Shown here: one piece after another, positions 1 to 8,540 of the stretch
Layout: every line of letters starts with the position of its first letter
Position numbering within the stretch: the stretch's first letter is position 1
Assembly: GCA_045594245.1 (NCBI GenBank)
Contig: JAZNYG010000016.1
Span: forward strand, 1 to 32,172
Reading direction: 5' to 3'
Source: UBA1189 sp045594245
GTDB lineage: Bacteria > Bacteroidota > Bacteroidia > Bacteroidales > Bacteroidaceae
Length of the DNA stretch: 32,172 nucleotides
Notes under the pieces: generated by a model
The model's database searches: none
Seen by the model: only the letters and a program-made list of their open reading frames with translations
What the model was told of the DNA's origin: nothing
Program-made: the position numbers and the translations under genes

Positions 1-12
1 CTCCATCTTATA

Positions 13-969
13 TCAATGATTCAACGTACCCGAATTAATCACCGGCTGTGCAGGCTCGTCGGCGCAGAGCACTACCAGCAGATTGCTCACCATGGCCGCC
101 TTCTTCTCCTCGTCGAGGTCTACGATAGCCTCTGAAGAGAGTTTGTCGAGCGCGAGCTTCACCATCGACACGGCACCCTCCACAATCTTCTCGCGGGCAG
201 TGATGATGGCGCTTGCCTGCTGGCGTTTGAGCATGATAGCTGCAATCTCGGGAGCATAGGCGAGGTAGTTGATACGTGCTTCCACCACCTCGATGCCAGC
301 CATCGAGAGGCGTTCGTTGAGCTGCTGCACCAGCTGCATGTTAATCTCATCAGCATTGGAGCGCAGGGTGAGCTGTTCGCCTGTCGACGTGTCGGTATCA
401 TCGTAAGCGTAGCGGCCAGCTACCTGACGGAGAGCAGCATCGCTCTGCACCTTCACGAAGTTCTCGAACGCCTTCATACGGCCAGCCACCGCACCGGCCG
501 TTGTGGCAGCACCTGCCATGGCCATCGTCTGTGAGTCAATCTCGAACAGCGCCTTGTAGGTATCCTTCAATTTCCACACCAATACGAGACCAATCATGAT
601 GGGGTTACCCGTCAGGTCATTCACCTTGATAGGGTCGGCATTCAGGTTACGTGCGCGGAGCGACACCTTTTTCTTGTCTAGGAAGGGGTTCACCCAATAA
701 AAACCTTCACGGCGAAACGTACCCTTATACTTTCCGAAGAACACCATCACGCGTGCCTCATTAGGCTCGAGTGTCATGAAGCCGATAAGGTGGATAAACC
801 AGACGATGAAAAGCACTATACCACACACAATACCCAACACCTCGGGGATAAAGCCATTTATCGCGCCCACAATGCACAAGGGAGCTGCTGCCAATATCAG
901 CAAGTTGATCAGCAATCCCAAGAAGCCATTCACTACAGAACCTTTGTAATCTCTTTCGTTTGTTTCCAT
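13..969 (-). CDS. SPFH/band 7 (stomatin-like) membrane protein
   Basis: A 318-residue protein of the SPFH/prohibitin superfamily, which forms large membrane-anchored scaffolds. Two hydrophobic segments lie near residues 15-35 and 43-66. The band 7 entry motif follows (LEPNEARVMVFFGKYKG, then EGFYWVNPF, about 67-95). The rest is the usual mixed SPFH domain with a helical, Ala/Glu-rich stretch (AAIMLKRQQASAIITAREKI) before the tail. The ATG is preceded by a plausible promoter at 1017-1049. It is transcribed away from the Sua5-like gene and ends almost at the window edge, so any downstream partner is not visible. The family assignment is firm; the cellular role is unknown. Confidence 0.9.
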   Translation of the reverse strand: METNERDYKGSVVNGFLGLLINLLILAAAPLCIVGAINGFIPEVLGIVCGIVLFIVWFIHLIGFMTLEPNEARVMVFFGKYKGTFRREGFYWVNPFLDKKKVSLRARNLNADPIKVNDLTGNPIMIGLVLVWKLKDTYKALFEIDSQTMAMAGAATTAGAVAGRMKAFENFVKVQSDAALRQVAGRYAYDDTDTSTGEQLTLRSNADEINMQLVQQLNERLSMAGIEVVEARINYLAYAPEIAAIMLKRQQASAIITAREKIVEGAVSMVKLALDKLSSEAIVDLDEEKKAAMVSNLLVVLCADEPAQPVINSGTLNH

Positions 970-1016
970 TTTCTTAGTTATTTAGAGGTTTAACAAGTAA
1001 TATCATTTTGATATCA

Positions 1017-1049
1017 CAAAGATTTCATTTAAAATCCGACATATCCAAA
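1017..1049 (-). promoter_or_regulatory. Putative Bacteroidetes promoter of the SPFH gene
   Basis: On the minus strand TTTG (1049-1046) is followed after 21 bases by AATCTTTG (1024-1017). The second box is one base off the TAnnTTTG consensus. It lies about 50 bases upstream of the ATG at 969. Confidence 0.4.
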
Positions 1050-1115
1050 TATTTTGGTGAAAAAGTTTCATCTAACATTAAAAAAATGTAACTTTACGGC
1101 AAAATCGTCCATACC

Positions 1116-1721
1116 ATGCTGCTAAAACTCTACGAAAAAAACAATTCGCGTCGCGACCTCGACCGCATCGTCGAAGTGCTGAACAGTGGCGGCGTCATCA
1201 TCTACCCGACCGACACGACCTACGCCATCGGGTGCCATGCCTTGAAAGAGCGGGCCATAGAGCGTGTGTGCGAAATCAAGGGGGTTGACACCAAGCACCA
1301 CCTACTCTCTGTCGTTGCCCACGATATCAGTAGTGTGAGCGAATATGTGCGTATCGACAACGACACCTTCCGCATCATGCGCGACCTGCTTCCCGGCCCC
1401 TTTACCTTCATTCTGCCTGCAGGAAACCGTCTGCCCAAGATATTCAAAAACCGTAAGGAGGTGGGCATACGCATTCCCGACAACAACATTACCCGAGAGA
1501 TATGTGAAGCCTTGGGCGCTCCCCTACTCTCGACGAGTCTGAAGACCGCCGCAAACGAGGATATCGAATACATGACACTTCCCGAACTCATCGATGAGAA
1601 GTATGGCGAGCGCGTAGACCTCATTATCGACGGCGGCGAGGGCGATACCGAATTGAGCACCGTTGTCAACTGCACGGATGGCGAACTGGAAATCGTCCGA
1701 CAAGGCAAAGGATGGATATAG
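1116..1721 (+). CDS. Sua5/YciO/YrdC family protein (L-threonylcarbamoyladenylate synthase-like)
   Basis: A 201-residue single-domain protein. The family makes threonylcarbamoyl-AMP for the t6A modification of ANN-reading tRNAs; the YciO branch is less well characterised. The nucleotide-binding entry IIYPTDTTYAIGC is at about residues 28-40. KGVDTKHHLLSVV follows at about 55-67, and the core helix-strand LPGPFTFIL at about 91-99. The usual STSAN-like segment appears as STSLKT (about 139-144), which together with the short length favours the YciO-like branch over full-length Sua5. TAACTTTA at 1089-1096 resembles a -7 box but has no clear -33 partner. Being a singleton between divergent and downstream genes, it has no informative context. 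Confidence 0.85.
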   Translation: MLLKLYEKNNSRRDLDRIVEVLNSGGVIIYPTDTTYAIGCHALKERAIERVCEIKGVDTKHHLLSVVAHDISSVSEYVRIDNDTFRIMRDLLPGPFTFILPAGNRLPKIFKNRKEVGIRIPDNNITREICEALGAPLLSTSLKTAANEDIEYMTLPELIDEKYGERVDLIIDGGEGDTELSTVVNCTDGELEIVRQGKGWI

Positions 1722-1820
1722 ACATTATTTATAGGTGGGTATAAGCATTATAGAATGTAATACCATATCCCCCATCACAGCTTTTCGGATATAGAAGAGA
1801 GATTTTTATAAAAAAAATCG

Positions 1821-1828
1821 TAACTTTG
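1821..1828 (+). promoter_or_regulatory. -7 box of the glnN promoter
   Basis: TAACTTTG fits TAnnTTTG exactly and lies 19 bases before the glnN ATG. The upstream T-rich stretch lacks a clean TTTG, so only the -7 element is convincing. The leader would be short, about 10-15 bases. Confidence 0.55.
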
Positions 1829-1847
1829 CGCCTTAATTCATTAAAGC

Positions 1848-4037
1848 ATGGCAACATTACGATTCGAAGTCATAGGCGAAGCGTTCAAGAAACGCCCATT
1901 GGAGGTACAAGCACCTGCAGAACGCCCTTCAGAATACTTTGCAATCAACGTTTTCAATAAGGAGAAGATGGCACGCTATCTCTCCACCGAAGTATACAAC
2001 AAGATGGTCGACGTCATCGACCATGGTGCCCCCATGGAGCGCAGCATTGCCAACCAAGTGGCCGACGGCATGAAGCGTTGGGCCATGGAGCTGGGTGCCA
2101 CGCACTACACCCACTGGTTCCATCCGCTCACCGACACCACCGCCGAGAAGCACGACGCCTTCGTGGAGCACGATGGTCAGGGCGGACTCCTCGAGGTGTT
2201 TGACGGCAAGCTATTGGTGCAGCAGGAGGGCGACGCCTCGTCGTTCCCCAATGGCGGCATACGCGCCACCTTCGAGGCCCGAGGCTACTCGGCTTGGGAC
2301 CCCACCTCACCGGCTTTCGTGATGGACGACACGCTGTGCGTACCCACCGTATTCCTTTCCTACACGGGCGAAGCGCTCGACTACAAGGCTCCGCTGCTCA
2401 AGGCCCTGCATGCCGTAGATAAGGCTGCCACCGAGGTGTGCCACTACTTTGACCCCGAGGTGAAGCGCGTGACCTCATACCTCGGCTGGGAACAGGAGTA
2501 CTTCCTCGTTGACGAAGGTCTCTACGCCGCCCGCCCCGACCTGCTGATGTCCGGCCGCACACTCATGGGGCACGGCTCTGCCAAGGACCAGCAACTCGAG
2601 GACCACTACTTCGGTGCCATCCCCGAGCGTGTAGCCGCCTTCATGAAGGAGCTGGAGATAGAGGCGCTGAAGCTGGGCATCCCCACCAAGACACGCCACA
2701 ACGAGGCTGCCCCCAACCAGTTTGAGCTGGCCCCCATCTACGAGGAGACCAACATCGCCTGCGACCACAACATGCTGGTGATGATTCTGATGAAGAAGAT
2801 AGCCCGCAAGCACGGCTTCCGCTGCCTGCTCCACGAGAAGCCCTTTGCCGGCATCAACGGATCGGGCAAGCACAACAACTGGAGCCTCGGCTCTGACCGT
2901 GGCCACCGACTGATGTCGCCCGGCAAGACCACCGAAGACAACCTCATGTTCATCACCTTCGTGGTGAACACACTGGCAGCCGTATACCGCCACAACGGAC
3001 TGCTGAAGGCCTCCATTATGAGTGCCAACAATACCCACCGCCTGGGCGGCCACGAGGCACCTCCCGCCATCATCTCCTCCTTCCTGGGCAAGCAGCTCAC
3101 CGAACTGTTCGACGCGCTCGAGAACTCATCCAGCGAGGAACTCTTCAAGATAGCCGGCAAGACGGGCAAGCGCATCCTCGAGATGCCGCAGATACCCGAG
3201 CTGCTCATCGACAATACCGACCGCAACCGCACCTCGCCCTTTGCCTTCACCGGCAACCGATTCGAGTTCCGTGCCGTAGGCTCCGAGGCCAACTGCGCCT
3301 GTGCCATGATAGCCCTCAATGGTGCCGTGGCCGAGCAGCTGGTAGAGTTTAAGCAACACGTGGATGCCCTCATTGCCAATGGCATGGACAAGCGTGAGGC
3401 CCTCGTCAAGGAGATACAGAAGCTCATCACCTACTGCAAGCCCATCCGCTTCGACGGCAACGGATACAGCGAAGAGTGGAAAGCCGAGGCTGCCCGCCGC
3501 GGACTCGACTGTGTGACCTCGGCGCCCGACATCTTCAAGGCCTATGCCAATAAGACCAGCGTGCAGATGTTTGAGAGCCTCGGCATCATGAGCCGTGCCG
3601 AGCTGGAAGCCCGCAACGAAATCAAGTGGGAGATATACACCAAGAAGATACAGATTGAGGCCCGCATCTTCGGCGACATGGCCCTCAACCACATCATCCC
3701 CGTAGCCACCAAGTACCAAAGTCAGCTGGTGGACAACGTATATAAGATGAAAGAAATCCTCGGTACCGAAGGCGAAGCCCTGTCGGCCTCGAATATCAAC
3801 CTCATACGCCGTATCGCCAGCCTCGTACACCAGATAGAGAGTGGCGTTGCCGAGATGATTGAGTGCCGCAAGGTAGCCAACCGCATCCAAGGCCAGTACG
3901 AAAAAGCCGTAGCCTACCACGACACCGTAGCGCCCAAGCTCGAAGAGCTGCGCACCTACATCGACGACTTGGAGGAGGTTGTCGACGACAGTTTATGGCC
4001 ACTGCCCAAGTACCGCGAATTGCTATTTATCCGATAG
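1848..4037 (+). CDS. glnN: Glutamine synthetase type III
   Basis: A 729-residue cytoplasmic enzyme that makes glutamine from glutamate, ammonia and ATP. Length and sequence fit the GSIII family first described in Bacteroides fragilis, which is far longer than GSI (about 470) and forms dodecamers. Visible landmarks are the catalytic-core stretch GWEQEYFLVD (about 210-219), TRHNEAAPNQFELAPIYEE (about 281-299), the ATP-site segment GSGKHNNWSLGSD (about 337-349), and NRTSPFAFTGNRFEFRAVGS (about 460-479) with the family's arginines. The C-terminal 150 residues are helical. The ATG at 1848 follows the TAACTTTG box closely. No other nitrogen gene (amtB, glnB) is adjacent. No truncation is seen. Confidence 0.97.
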   Translation: MATLRFEVIGEAFKKRPLEVQAPAERPSEYFAINVFNKEKMARYLSTEVYNKMVDVIDHGAPMERSIANQVADGMKRWAMELGATHYTHWFHPLTDTTAEKHDAFVEHDGQGGLLEVFDGKLLVQQEGDASSFPNGGIRATFEARGYSAWDPTSPAFVMDDTLCVPTVFLSYTGEALDYKAPLLKALHAVDKAATEVCHYFDPEVKRVTSYLGWEQEYFLVDEGLYAARPDLLMSGRTLMGHGSAKDQQLEDHYFGAIPERVAAFMKELEIEALKLGIPTKTRHNEAAPNQFELAPIYEETNIACDHNMLVMILMKKIARKHGFRCLLHEKPFAGINGSGKHNNWSLGSDRGHRLMSPGKTTEDNLMFITFVVNTLAAVYRHNGLLKASIMSANNTHRLGGHEAPPAIISSFLGKQLTELFDALENSSSEELFKIAGKTGKRILEMPQIPELLIDNTDRNRTSPFAFTGNRFEFRAVGSEANCACAMIALNGAVAEQLVEFKQHVDALIANGMDKREALVKEIQKLITYCKPIRFDGNGYSEEWKAEAARRGLDCVTSAPDIFKAYANKTSVQMFESLGIMSRAELEARNEIKWEIYTKKIQIEARIFGDMALNHIIPVATKYQSQLVDNVYKMKEILGTEGEALSASNINLIRRIASLVHQIESGVAEMIECRKVANRIQGQYEKAVAYHDTVAPKLEELRTYIDDLEEVVDDSLWPLPKYRELLFIR

Positions 4038-4120
4038 GGAAGAACCTCTTTCTGATAGATAAGGATTCTCAACAACGTTAAAAAACTCAAGAACTTTAAG
4101 CGAGTTTCAAATAATTGATG

Positions 4121-4128
4121 TAACTTCG
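4121..4128 (+). promoter_or_regulatory. -7-like box upstream of rnpB
   Basis: TAACTTCG differs by one base from TAnnTTTG and ends 5 bases before the RNase P RNA P1 stem. TTTA at 4095-4098, 22 bases upstream, could be a degenerate -33 element. Confidence 0.45.
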
Positions 4129-4133
4129 CATCT

Positions 4134-4500
4134 AGAAAGCAGTTGGACGGTCTGTCGCTTGCCTTTTTAGGCATGAGGAAAGTCCGGGCAACAGAGAGCA
4201 TCCCGCTTGTTAATGTGCAAGATGTCGGCGACGGCAGGGGAAACGCAGAAGAAAATTACCGCCCCGTTCAGGCGAGGTAAGGGTGAGAAGGTGGGGTAAG
4301 AGCCCACCAGTCGGATGGTGACATCCTGAGCTGTGCGTCCCGGGAGTTGCAAGGTCATGTATACCGGTGTTTGAGGGTTGCTCGCCCGAGCCGGAGGGTA
4401 GACCGCTATAGCCTACTGGCAACAATAGGCACAGATAAATGACAGACGCTATGGAAATACGCTATAGTACAGAACCCGGCTTACAGGCCAACTGTTTTCT
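4134..4500 (+). ncRNA. rnpB: RNase P RNA, bacterial type A
   Basis: This is the catalytic RNA that trims the 5' leader from pre-tRNAs. The conserved 5' core GAGGAAAGUCCGGGC is at about 4175-4190, and the conserved 3' core ACAGAACCCGGCUUAC at about 4469-4484. The ends pair as helix P1: AGAAAGCAGUUGG (4134-4146) against CCAACUGUUUUCU (4488-4500). A U-rich tract follows directly (4496-4506) and probably ends the transcript. The length of about 367 nt is normal. Open frames over this stretch on the other strand are not genes. Confidence 0.95.
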
Positions 4501-4524
4501 TTTTTATAAAAAAGACATTATACC

Positions 4525-5841
4525 ATGATTGAGAAATTCAGACAGCTGATTCACTTTCTTACCCGTTCACTATGGCGAGTGACAGTAGATGATGTGAGCC
4601 GTAGCCGCTACAAGAGTTACAATCTGCTGAAGATAACCATCCAGACTATCAAATGCTTCATCAAGGATCGTGTATGGATACGTGCTGCAGCCCTCTCCTA
4701 CACTACCCTTTTCTCCATTATCCCCATCCTGGCACTGCTCTTTGCCATTGCCAAGGGATTCGGTTTTTCCAACCTTATGGAGCGCCTGTTAAGAGGAGGC
4801 ATGGTAGAAAACAGCACGATAGATATGGTGATGACATTCATCGACAACTATCTAGAATATGCCCAAAGCGGCGTATTCATTGGGATAGGCATAGCCATGT
4901 TGTTATGGGCAATCATCAATCTGGCCGATAGCATCGAGAGTAACATGAACGCCATTTGGGATGTAAAGAAACAGCGTTCATACTTCCGCAAGCTCACCGA
5001 CTACATGGCCCTGTTCGTCATATTCCCCATTATCATCATTCTGTATGCCGGTATCAGTATCTTCATGACTACCATATACCAACGACTGGCCGAGTACTTC
5101 CTCATCAGCTCGTTCGTGCATATATGTATCAAATTGGCTCCCTATATACTGTCCGGACTCATCATGACGGGACTGTTCATCTTTATTCCCAACACGAAGG
5201 TCAAGTTTCTCAATGCCTTTATCCCGGGTATGATTACGGGTATTGTTTTCCAGGCTTTCCTATACATTTATATTCAGATACAGATGTCGGTATCAAGCTA
5301 CAACGCCATCTACGGTTCGTTTGCCATTATCCCAATGTTTATGCTATGGGCCGACATCTCATGGAGTATCATCCTTTTCGGAGTAGAGATGAGCTATGTA
5401 AGCCAGAATATCGAACAATACAACTTTGGCGAGGAGGTAGACAACGTAAGCCGCCGCTACCATGATTTCATGTGCGTAGTCATCATGTCGCTTATATGCA
5501 AGCGTTTTGCTCAGGGCGACAAGCCATACACCGCCAATGAACTCTCCGATGACGGACAGATACCCATTCGTCTGACAAACCGTCTGCTTGACGAATTGGA
5601 GGAGGTTGGCCTGATACATGGTTTCAGTGCTGATGCCAAATCAGATATCGAACATTTTGTACCAGCCATCGACATCAACCAGCTTTCTGTGGGCCGACTG
5701 CTCTCCACCATCGAGAGCGAGGGATGTGAAGATTTCAAGATAGACCACTCGAAAGAATTCAGCAATCAGTGGGAGGCCTTCATCAAAAATAAGCAAGAGA
5801 TGTATGTAAAGAGCAATGGTATATTGCTAAAGGATCTTTAG
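4525..5841 (+). CDS. YihY/BrkB family inner-membrane protein
   Basis: A 438-residue protein of the YihY/BrkB family (once misnamed ribonuclease BN). Signature features are AAALSYTTLFSIIPILALLF (about 54-73), NAIWDVKKQRSYFRKL (about 147-162), about six membrane segments up to residue 295, and the late motif SYNAIYGSFAIIPMFMLW (about 257-274). A hydrophilic tail of about 140 residues follows and may be a winged-helix-like cytoplasmic domain, as in many long family members. The ATG is only 24 bases after the rnpB 3' end with no promoter of its own visible, so it may depend on read-through from rnpB. It converges on the GH109-like gene with only 10 bases between the stops. The biochemical function of the family is unsettled. 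Confidence 0.9.
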   Translation: MIEKFRQLIHFLTRSLWRVTVDDVSRSRYKSYNLLKITIQTIKCFIKDRVWIRAAALSYTTLFSIIPILALLFAIAKGFGFSNLMERLLRGGMVENSTIDMVMTFIDNYLEYAQSGVFIGIGIAMLLWAIINLADSIESNMNAIWDVKKQRSYFRKLTDYMALFVIFPIIIILYAGISIFMTTIYQRLAEYFLISSFVHICIKLAPYILSGLIMTGLFIFIPNTKVKFLNAFIPGMITGIVFQAFLYIYIQIQMSVSSYNAIYGSFAIIPMFMLWADISWSIILFGVEMSYVSQNIEQYNFGEEVDNVSRRYHDFMCVVIMSLICKRFAQGDKPYTANELSDDGQIPIRLTNRLLDELEEVGLIHGFSADAKSDIEHFVPAIDINQLSVGRLLSTIESEGCEDFKIDHSKEFSNQWEAFIKNKQEMYVKSNGILLKDL

Positions 5842-5851
5842 AAGACAACGG

Positions 5852-7012
5852 TCAAGGCTTCCACTTACCTCGTGTAAAGTCGGGAATCTTGACGGGTATT
5901 CCCCCACCCAAAGCCGACTGTTCACTCAGTTCAGCTATGCATGACCATTCGGCAGCATCATATACATCCATATCTAGCGGCATGCCCTCACGCAAGCACT
6001 CAATAAGCCGACGGTCCATCGTATAGTTCATAATATTGGGCACTCCAATACGATATCCTTCATCCTGGATGCGAGCAATATGCGACTTGGTATATTTAGC
6101 GACGATAGGCTCTACAGCATCCCCCTTTACAGGTTCCTCGCCATCAAACATTATACAACGACGCGGATATTTCTGCACAAAACCGCGCGTACCGCACACC
6201 GTCTGCATACGACTATACGGACGAGGCGTAGTGACATCGTACTGCAACAGAATCGTTTTTCCATTGACGGTACGTATCAAGGTATTATTGACACACACAT
6301 CGTGGGGCACATCCGTAGCAGGAGTCAGTGACACAAGATAGTCAAGCTTGTCACCGCGATGGATGTTGAGCAATTGACACACAGGTCCAATACCATGTGT
6401 AGGATAGGGATTCCCCTTATGCTCTCCACACAAGCGAGCCATCCACCCTTTAGGGCCATCTGCATCGTATTTGTCACGAAGGTCATGGATATAAGCCCCT
6501 TCAAGATGGGTAAGCGTACCCAGCATCCCCTTCTCCACCATAGTCAGCGTAGCCTGATGGAAGGTATCGTAACAGCAGTTCTCCAGCATAAAGCAATGGC
6601 GCCTAGTACGCTCAGCCGTGTCTACCAACCGCCAGCATTCCTCCACCGTAGTAGCAGCAGGCACCTCGATAGCCACATGCTTGCCCTGCTCCATAGCATA
6701 GCAAGCCATAGGAGCATGAGTCAGCCAATCGGTACATATATAGATAAGGTCTATATCATTGCGCTGGCACATCTGCTTCCACCCATCCTCTGCATCCAAC
6801 AATATCGGAGCATGTTTACCATCCACATGAAGCAGCGATGCAGCATCGGCCAAATGTGAGGGATTGATATCACACAATGCCGTAATTTCTACTCCATCAA
6901 TCACCAGATATCGGCGGAGCGTAGCCATTCCCCGATTACCCAGTCCTATGAAGCCGATACGCACTATCGGTAATGGTTCACAAGAGAGCTGTAACACATG
7001 CGATCTGTCCAT
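5852..7012 (-). CDS. Gfo/Idh/MocA-fold protein, GH109 (alpha-N-acetylgalactosaminidase)-like
   Basis: A protein of 386 residues from the chosen ATG. GFIGLGNRG (residues 20-28) is the Rossmann dinucleotide motif. DIDLIYICTDWLTHAPMA, HVAIEVPAAT, MLENCCYD, GAYIHDLRDKYD and NPYPTHGIGPV match the GH109 branch, where tightly bound NAD+ is used in an oxidation-elimination mechanism to remove alpha-GalNAc. The YPTHG segment corresponds to the active-site Tyr/His region of the Elizabethkingia enzyme. No signal peptide is seen, unlike many Bacteroides members, so it may act in the cytoplasm. A longer frame reaching 7084 is rejected because its first 24 codons overlap a terminator and a strong promoter. 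A related oxidoreductase of unknown substrate is the alternative. Confidence 0.82.
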   Translation of the reverse strand: MDRSHVLQLSCEPLPIVRIGFIGLGNRGMATLRRYLVIDGVEITALCDINPSHLADAASLLHVDGKHAPILLDAEDGWKQMCQRNDIDLIYICTDWLTHAPMACYAMEQGKHVAIEVPAATTVEECWRLVDTAERTRRHCFMLENCCYDTFHQATLTMVEKGMLGTLTHLEGAYIHDLRDKYDADGPKGWMARLCGEHKGNPYPTHGIGPVCQLLNIHRGDKLDYLVSLTPATDVPHDVCVNNTLIRTVNGKTILLQYDVTTPRPYSRMQTVCGTRGFVQKYPRRCIMFDGEEPVKGDAVEPIVAKYTKSHIARIQDEGYRIGVPNIMNYTMDRRLIECLREGMPLDMDVYDAAEWSCIAELSEQSALGGGIPVKIPDFTRGKWKP

Positions 7013-7019
7013 AACTCTG

Positions 7020-7050
7020 CAAATGTACATATTTTTATGCGACAGACAAA
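7020..7050 (-). promoter_or_regulatory. Strong Bacteroidetes promoter of the GH109-like gene
   Basis: On the minus strand TTTG (7050-7047) is followed after exactly 19 bases by TACATTTG (7027-7020), a perfect match to the TTTG-N19-TAnnTTTG consensus. The ATG at 7012 starts 8 bases after the -7 box, so the mRNA leader would be absent or only a few bases long. Confidence 0.75.
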
Positions 7051-7082
7051 AAGAAAGAGGTACCTTTCGTAAAAGATACCTC
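7047..7082 (-). terminator. Intrinsic terminator of the DUF5723/lipoprotein operon
   Basis: On the minus strand GAGGTATCTTT (7082-7072) pairs with AAAGGTACCTC (7067-7057), with one G-U pair and a TACG loop. TTTCTTTTTG follows. It begins 28 bases after the DUF5723 stop codon. The U tract contains the -33 element of the next promoter. Confidence 0.8.
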
Positions 7083-7109
7083 AAGAAAGTTTCTAAACAC
7101 TTCCCGCAA

Positions 7110-8483
7110 TTATTTCCGCTTGCCCAATGCGAGGTTCAAGCCTAGCGTAATATGCGAGTTTAAGTTATCGACAGGTATATACTGCGGAGTAACCTTAGTA
7201 ATCATGTAATCACTACCGATGAAGAATGTTAGACCTGCTGGATGAAAATTGAACAACCATCCCAAACTCGTACCATACGTTGTATGTCCTACATTAACAG
7301 AAGCCTCCAGCCAGTTGAGAGGTGAGATATTAACATAACCTCTCAGTTCTGACCATTTTGCCAGCTGACTTTCCGAGAAGCATTTTCCGTAAAGCACTGC
7401 TACCGACAAACGATTATAGAAGGGCATTTCATACTCAGCACCCAGATACATGGTAGTATTCAACTTTGTGCTCATCGATGACACCTCACCAGCATGCAGT
7501 TCCAGCATCTTGGAAGCGTCCTCACCTATAGCAGCCAACTCTTCTTCTACAGATCCACTGAAATTATTGGGGTCGATTTCCTCAAAGCCATCAAATTCAA
7601 TCTTCGTATCCTTTGTATTAGCCTGCATCATATATTTCCAGTTGATGCGTCCCATATCAACAACCGAAGCCGACAGAGTCAGTCCTGGTACCAGATTCTT
7701 CATGTCATATACGACACCCAAATCGAAACCAAGGCCACTAGCCGATGGAGCAAATGGTCCCATCTCAACACCGTTGACCAAACCTTTTTCATCAGCCGTA
7801 AGACGTGCTTCTGTTATAAGAGCTGCATTCATCTGGGCATGAGTCTGTACAAGCCAGCGGTTATCGCTCATCTCCACATCAAATTTATCAATCATGGCAT
7901 TTGCATAAGCTAAACCTACCAGGTATTTTACGTTCAAGCCCACACGCAATCCATCGATAATTTCTCGTGAATGACCAATAGAGGCTGAGGCATAGTTCAT
8001 GGTATTGAAACCCATACCCGAGAAGCTGTATGCATTCTCAGAAAAGCCCTTCTTAGCAAATTCAAAGAAGCCTTTAGGAAATGCCATTGACAACGAAGTA
8101 TGCATGCTCACATCCAATGTTGTATAGCCTCCAAACATACGGAATCCTGCAGCCAACAGGGTACCATCCACATTCACACCAAAGCGAAGTGCTTCCGGCA
8201 AACGTCCCAAGAACTCATCTGGAGTCACATTGCCACTCATAAAAGTGGTTAGCTTATCTTCATAGGGGAACAGGAAATTGGATATTCCCACATTACTGTT
8301 CGTCCCCATCGACATGTTACCCGCCAGCAATGAAAAGAACCCGCGTTCCGCCTTCATCGCCGGATTGAGTTGATAATTATGGAAAGTACCCTCCAGGAAG
8401 TAGCCCGATTTGGCAGATTGTGCACCTATACCAAGTGTACATGTTGCAAACAATAAAAATACTAAATATTTAATCTTTTTCAT
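7110..8483 (-). CDS. DUF5723 family outer-membrane beta-barrel protein
   Basis: A 457-residue exported protein. A typical signal peptide occupies residues 1-21 (MKKIKYLVFLLFATCTLGIGA) and is followed by QSAKSGYFLEG and the family hallmark QLNPAMKAERG (about 38-48). The remainder alternates aromatic and small residues in short amphipathic strands and ends GLNLALGKRK, as expected of a barrel. DUF5723 proteins are Bacteroidetes-specific and resemble the FadL/PorV class; no substrate is known. It lies 57 bases downstream of the giant lipoprotein gene on the same strand with no promoter between, and a terminator follows, so the two are probably made together and may work as a surface pair. Confidence 0.85.
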   Translation of the reverse strand: MKKIKYLVFLLFATCTLGIGAQSAKSGYFLEGTFHNYQLNPAMKAERGFFSLLAGNMSMGTNSNVGISNFLFPYEDKLTTFMSGNVTPDEFLGRLPEALRFGVNVDGTLLAAGFRMFGGYTTLDVSMHTSLSMAFPKGFFEFAKKGFSENAYSFSGMGFNTMNYASASIGHSREIIDGLRVGLNVKYLVGLAYANAMIDKFDVEMSDNRWLVQTHAQMNAALITEARLTADEKGLVNGVEMGPFAPSASGLGFDLGVVYDMKNLVPGLTLSASVVDMGRINWKYMMQANTKDTKIEFDGFEEIDPNNFSGSVEEELAAIGEDASKMLELHAGEVSSMSTKLNTTMYLGAEYEMPFYNRLSVAVLYGKCFSESQLAKWSELRGYVNISPLNWLEASVNVGHTTYGTSLGWLFNFHPAGLTFFIGSDYMITKVTPQYIPVDNLNSHITLGLNLALGKRK

Positions 8484-8540
8484 ACAGCTTACTATTAAAT
8501 CATTTTTATCTGATCAGTCATGAATATTGCTTAATCATCA

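Noticed and set aside
2475..3920. Minus-strand open frames of 192-264 residues across glnN
   Set aside because: All are antisense to the conserved glutamine synthetase III and result from its codon bias.
4167..4425. Minus-strand small open frames
   Set aside because: They overlap the RNase P RNA, whose conserved cores and P1 helix explain the sequence.
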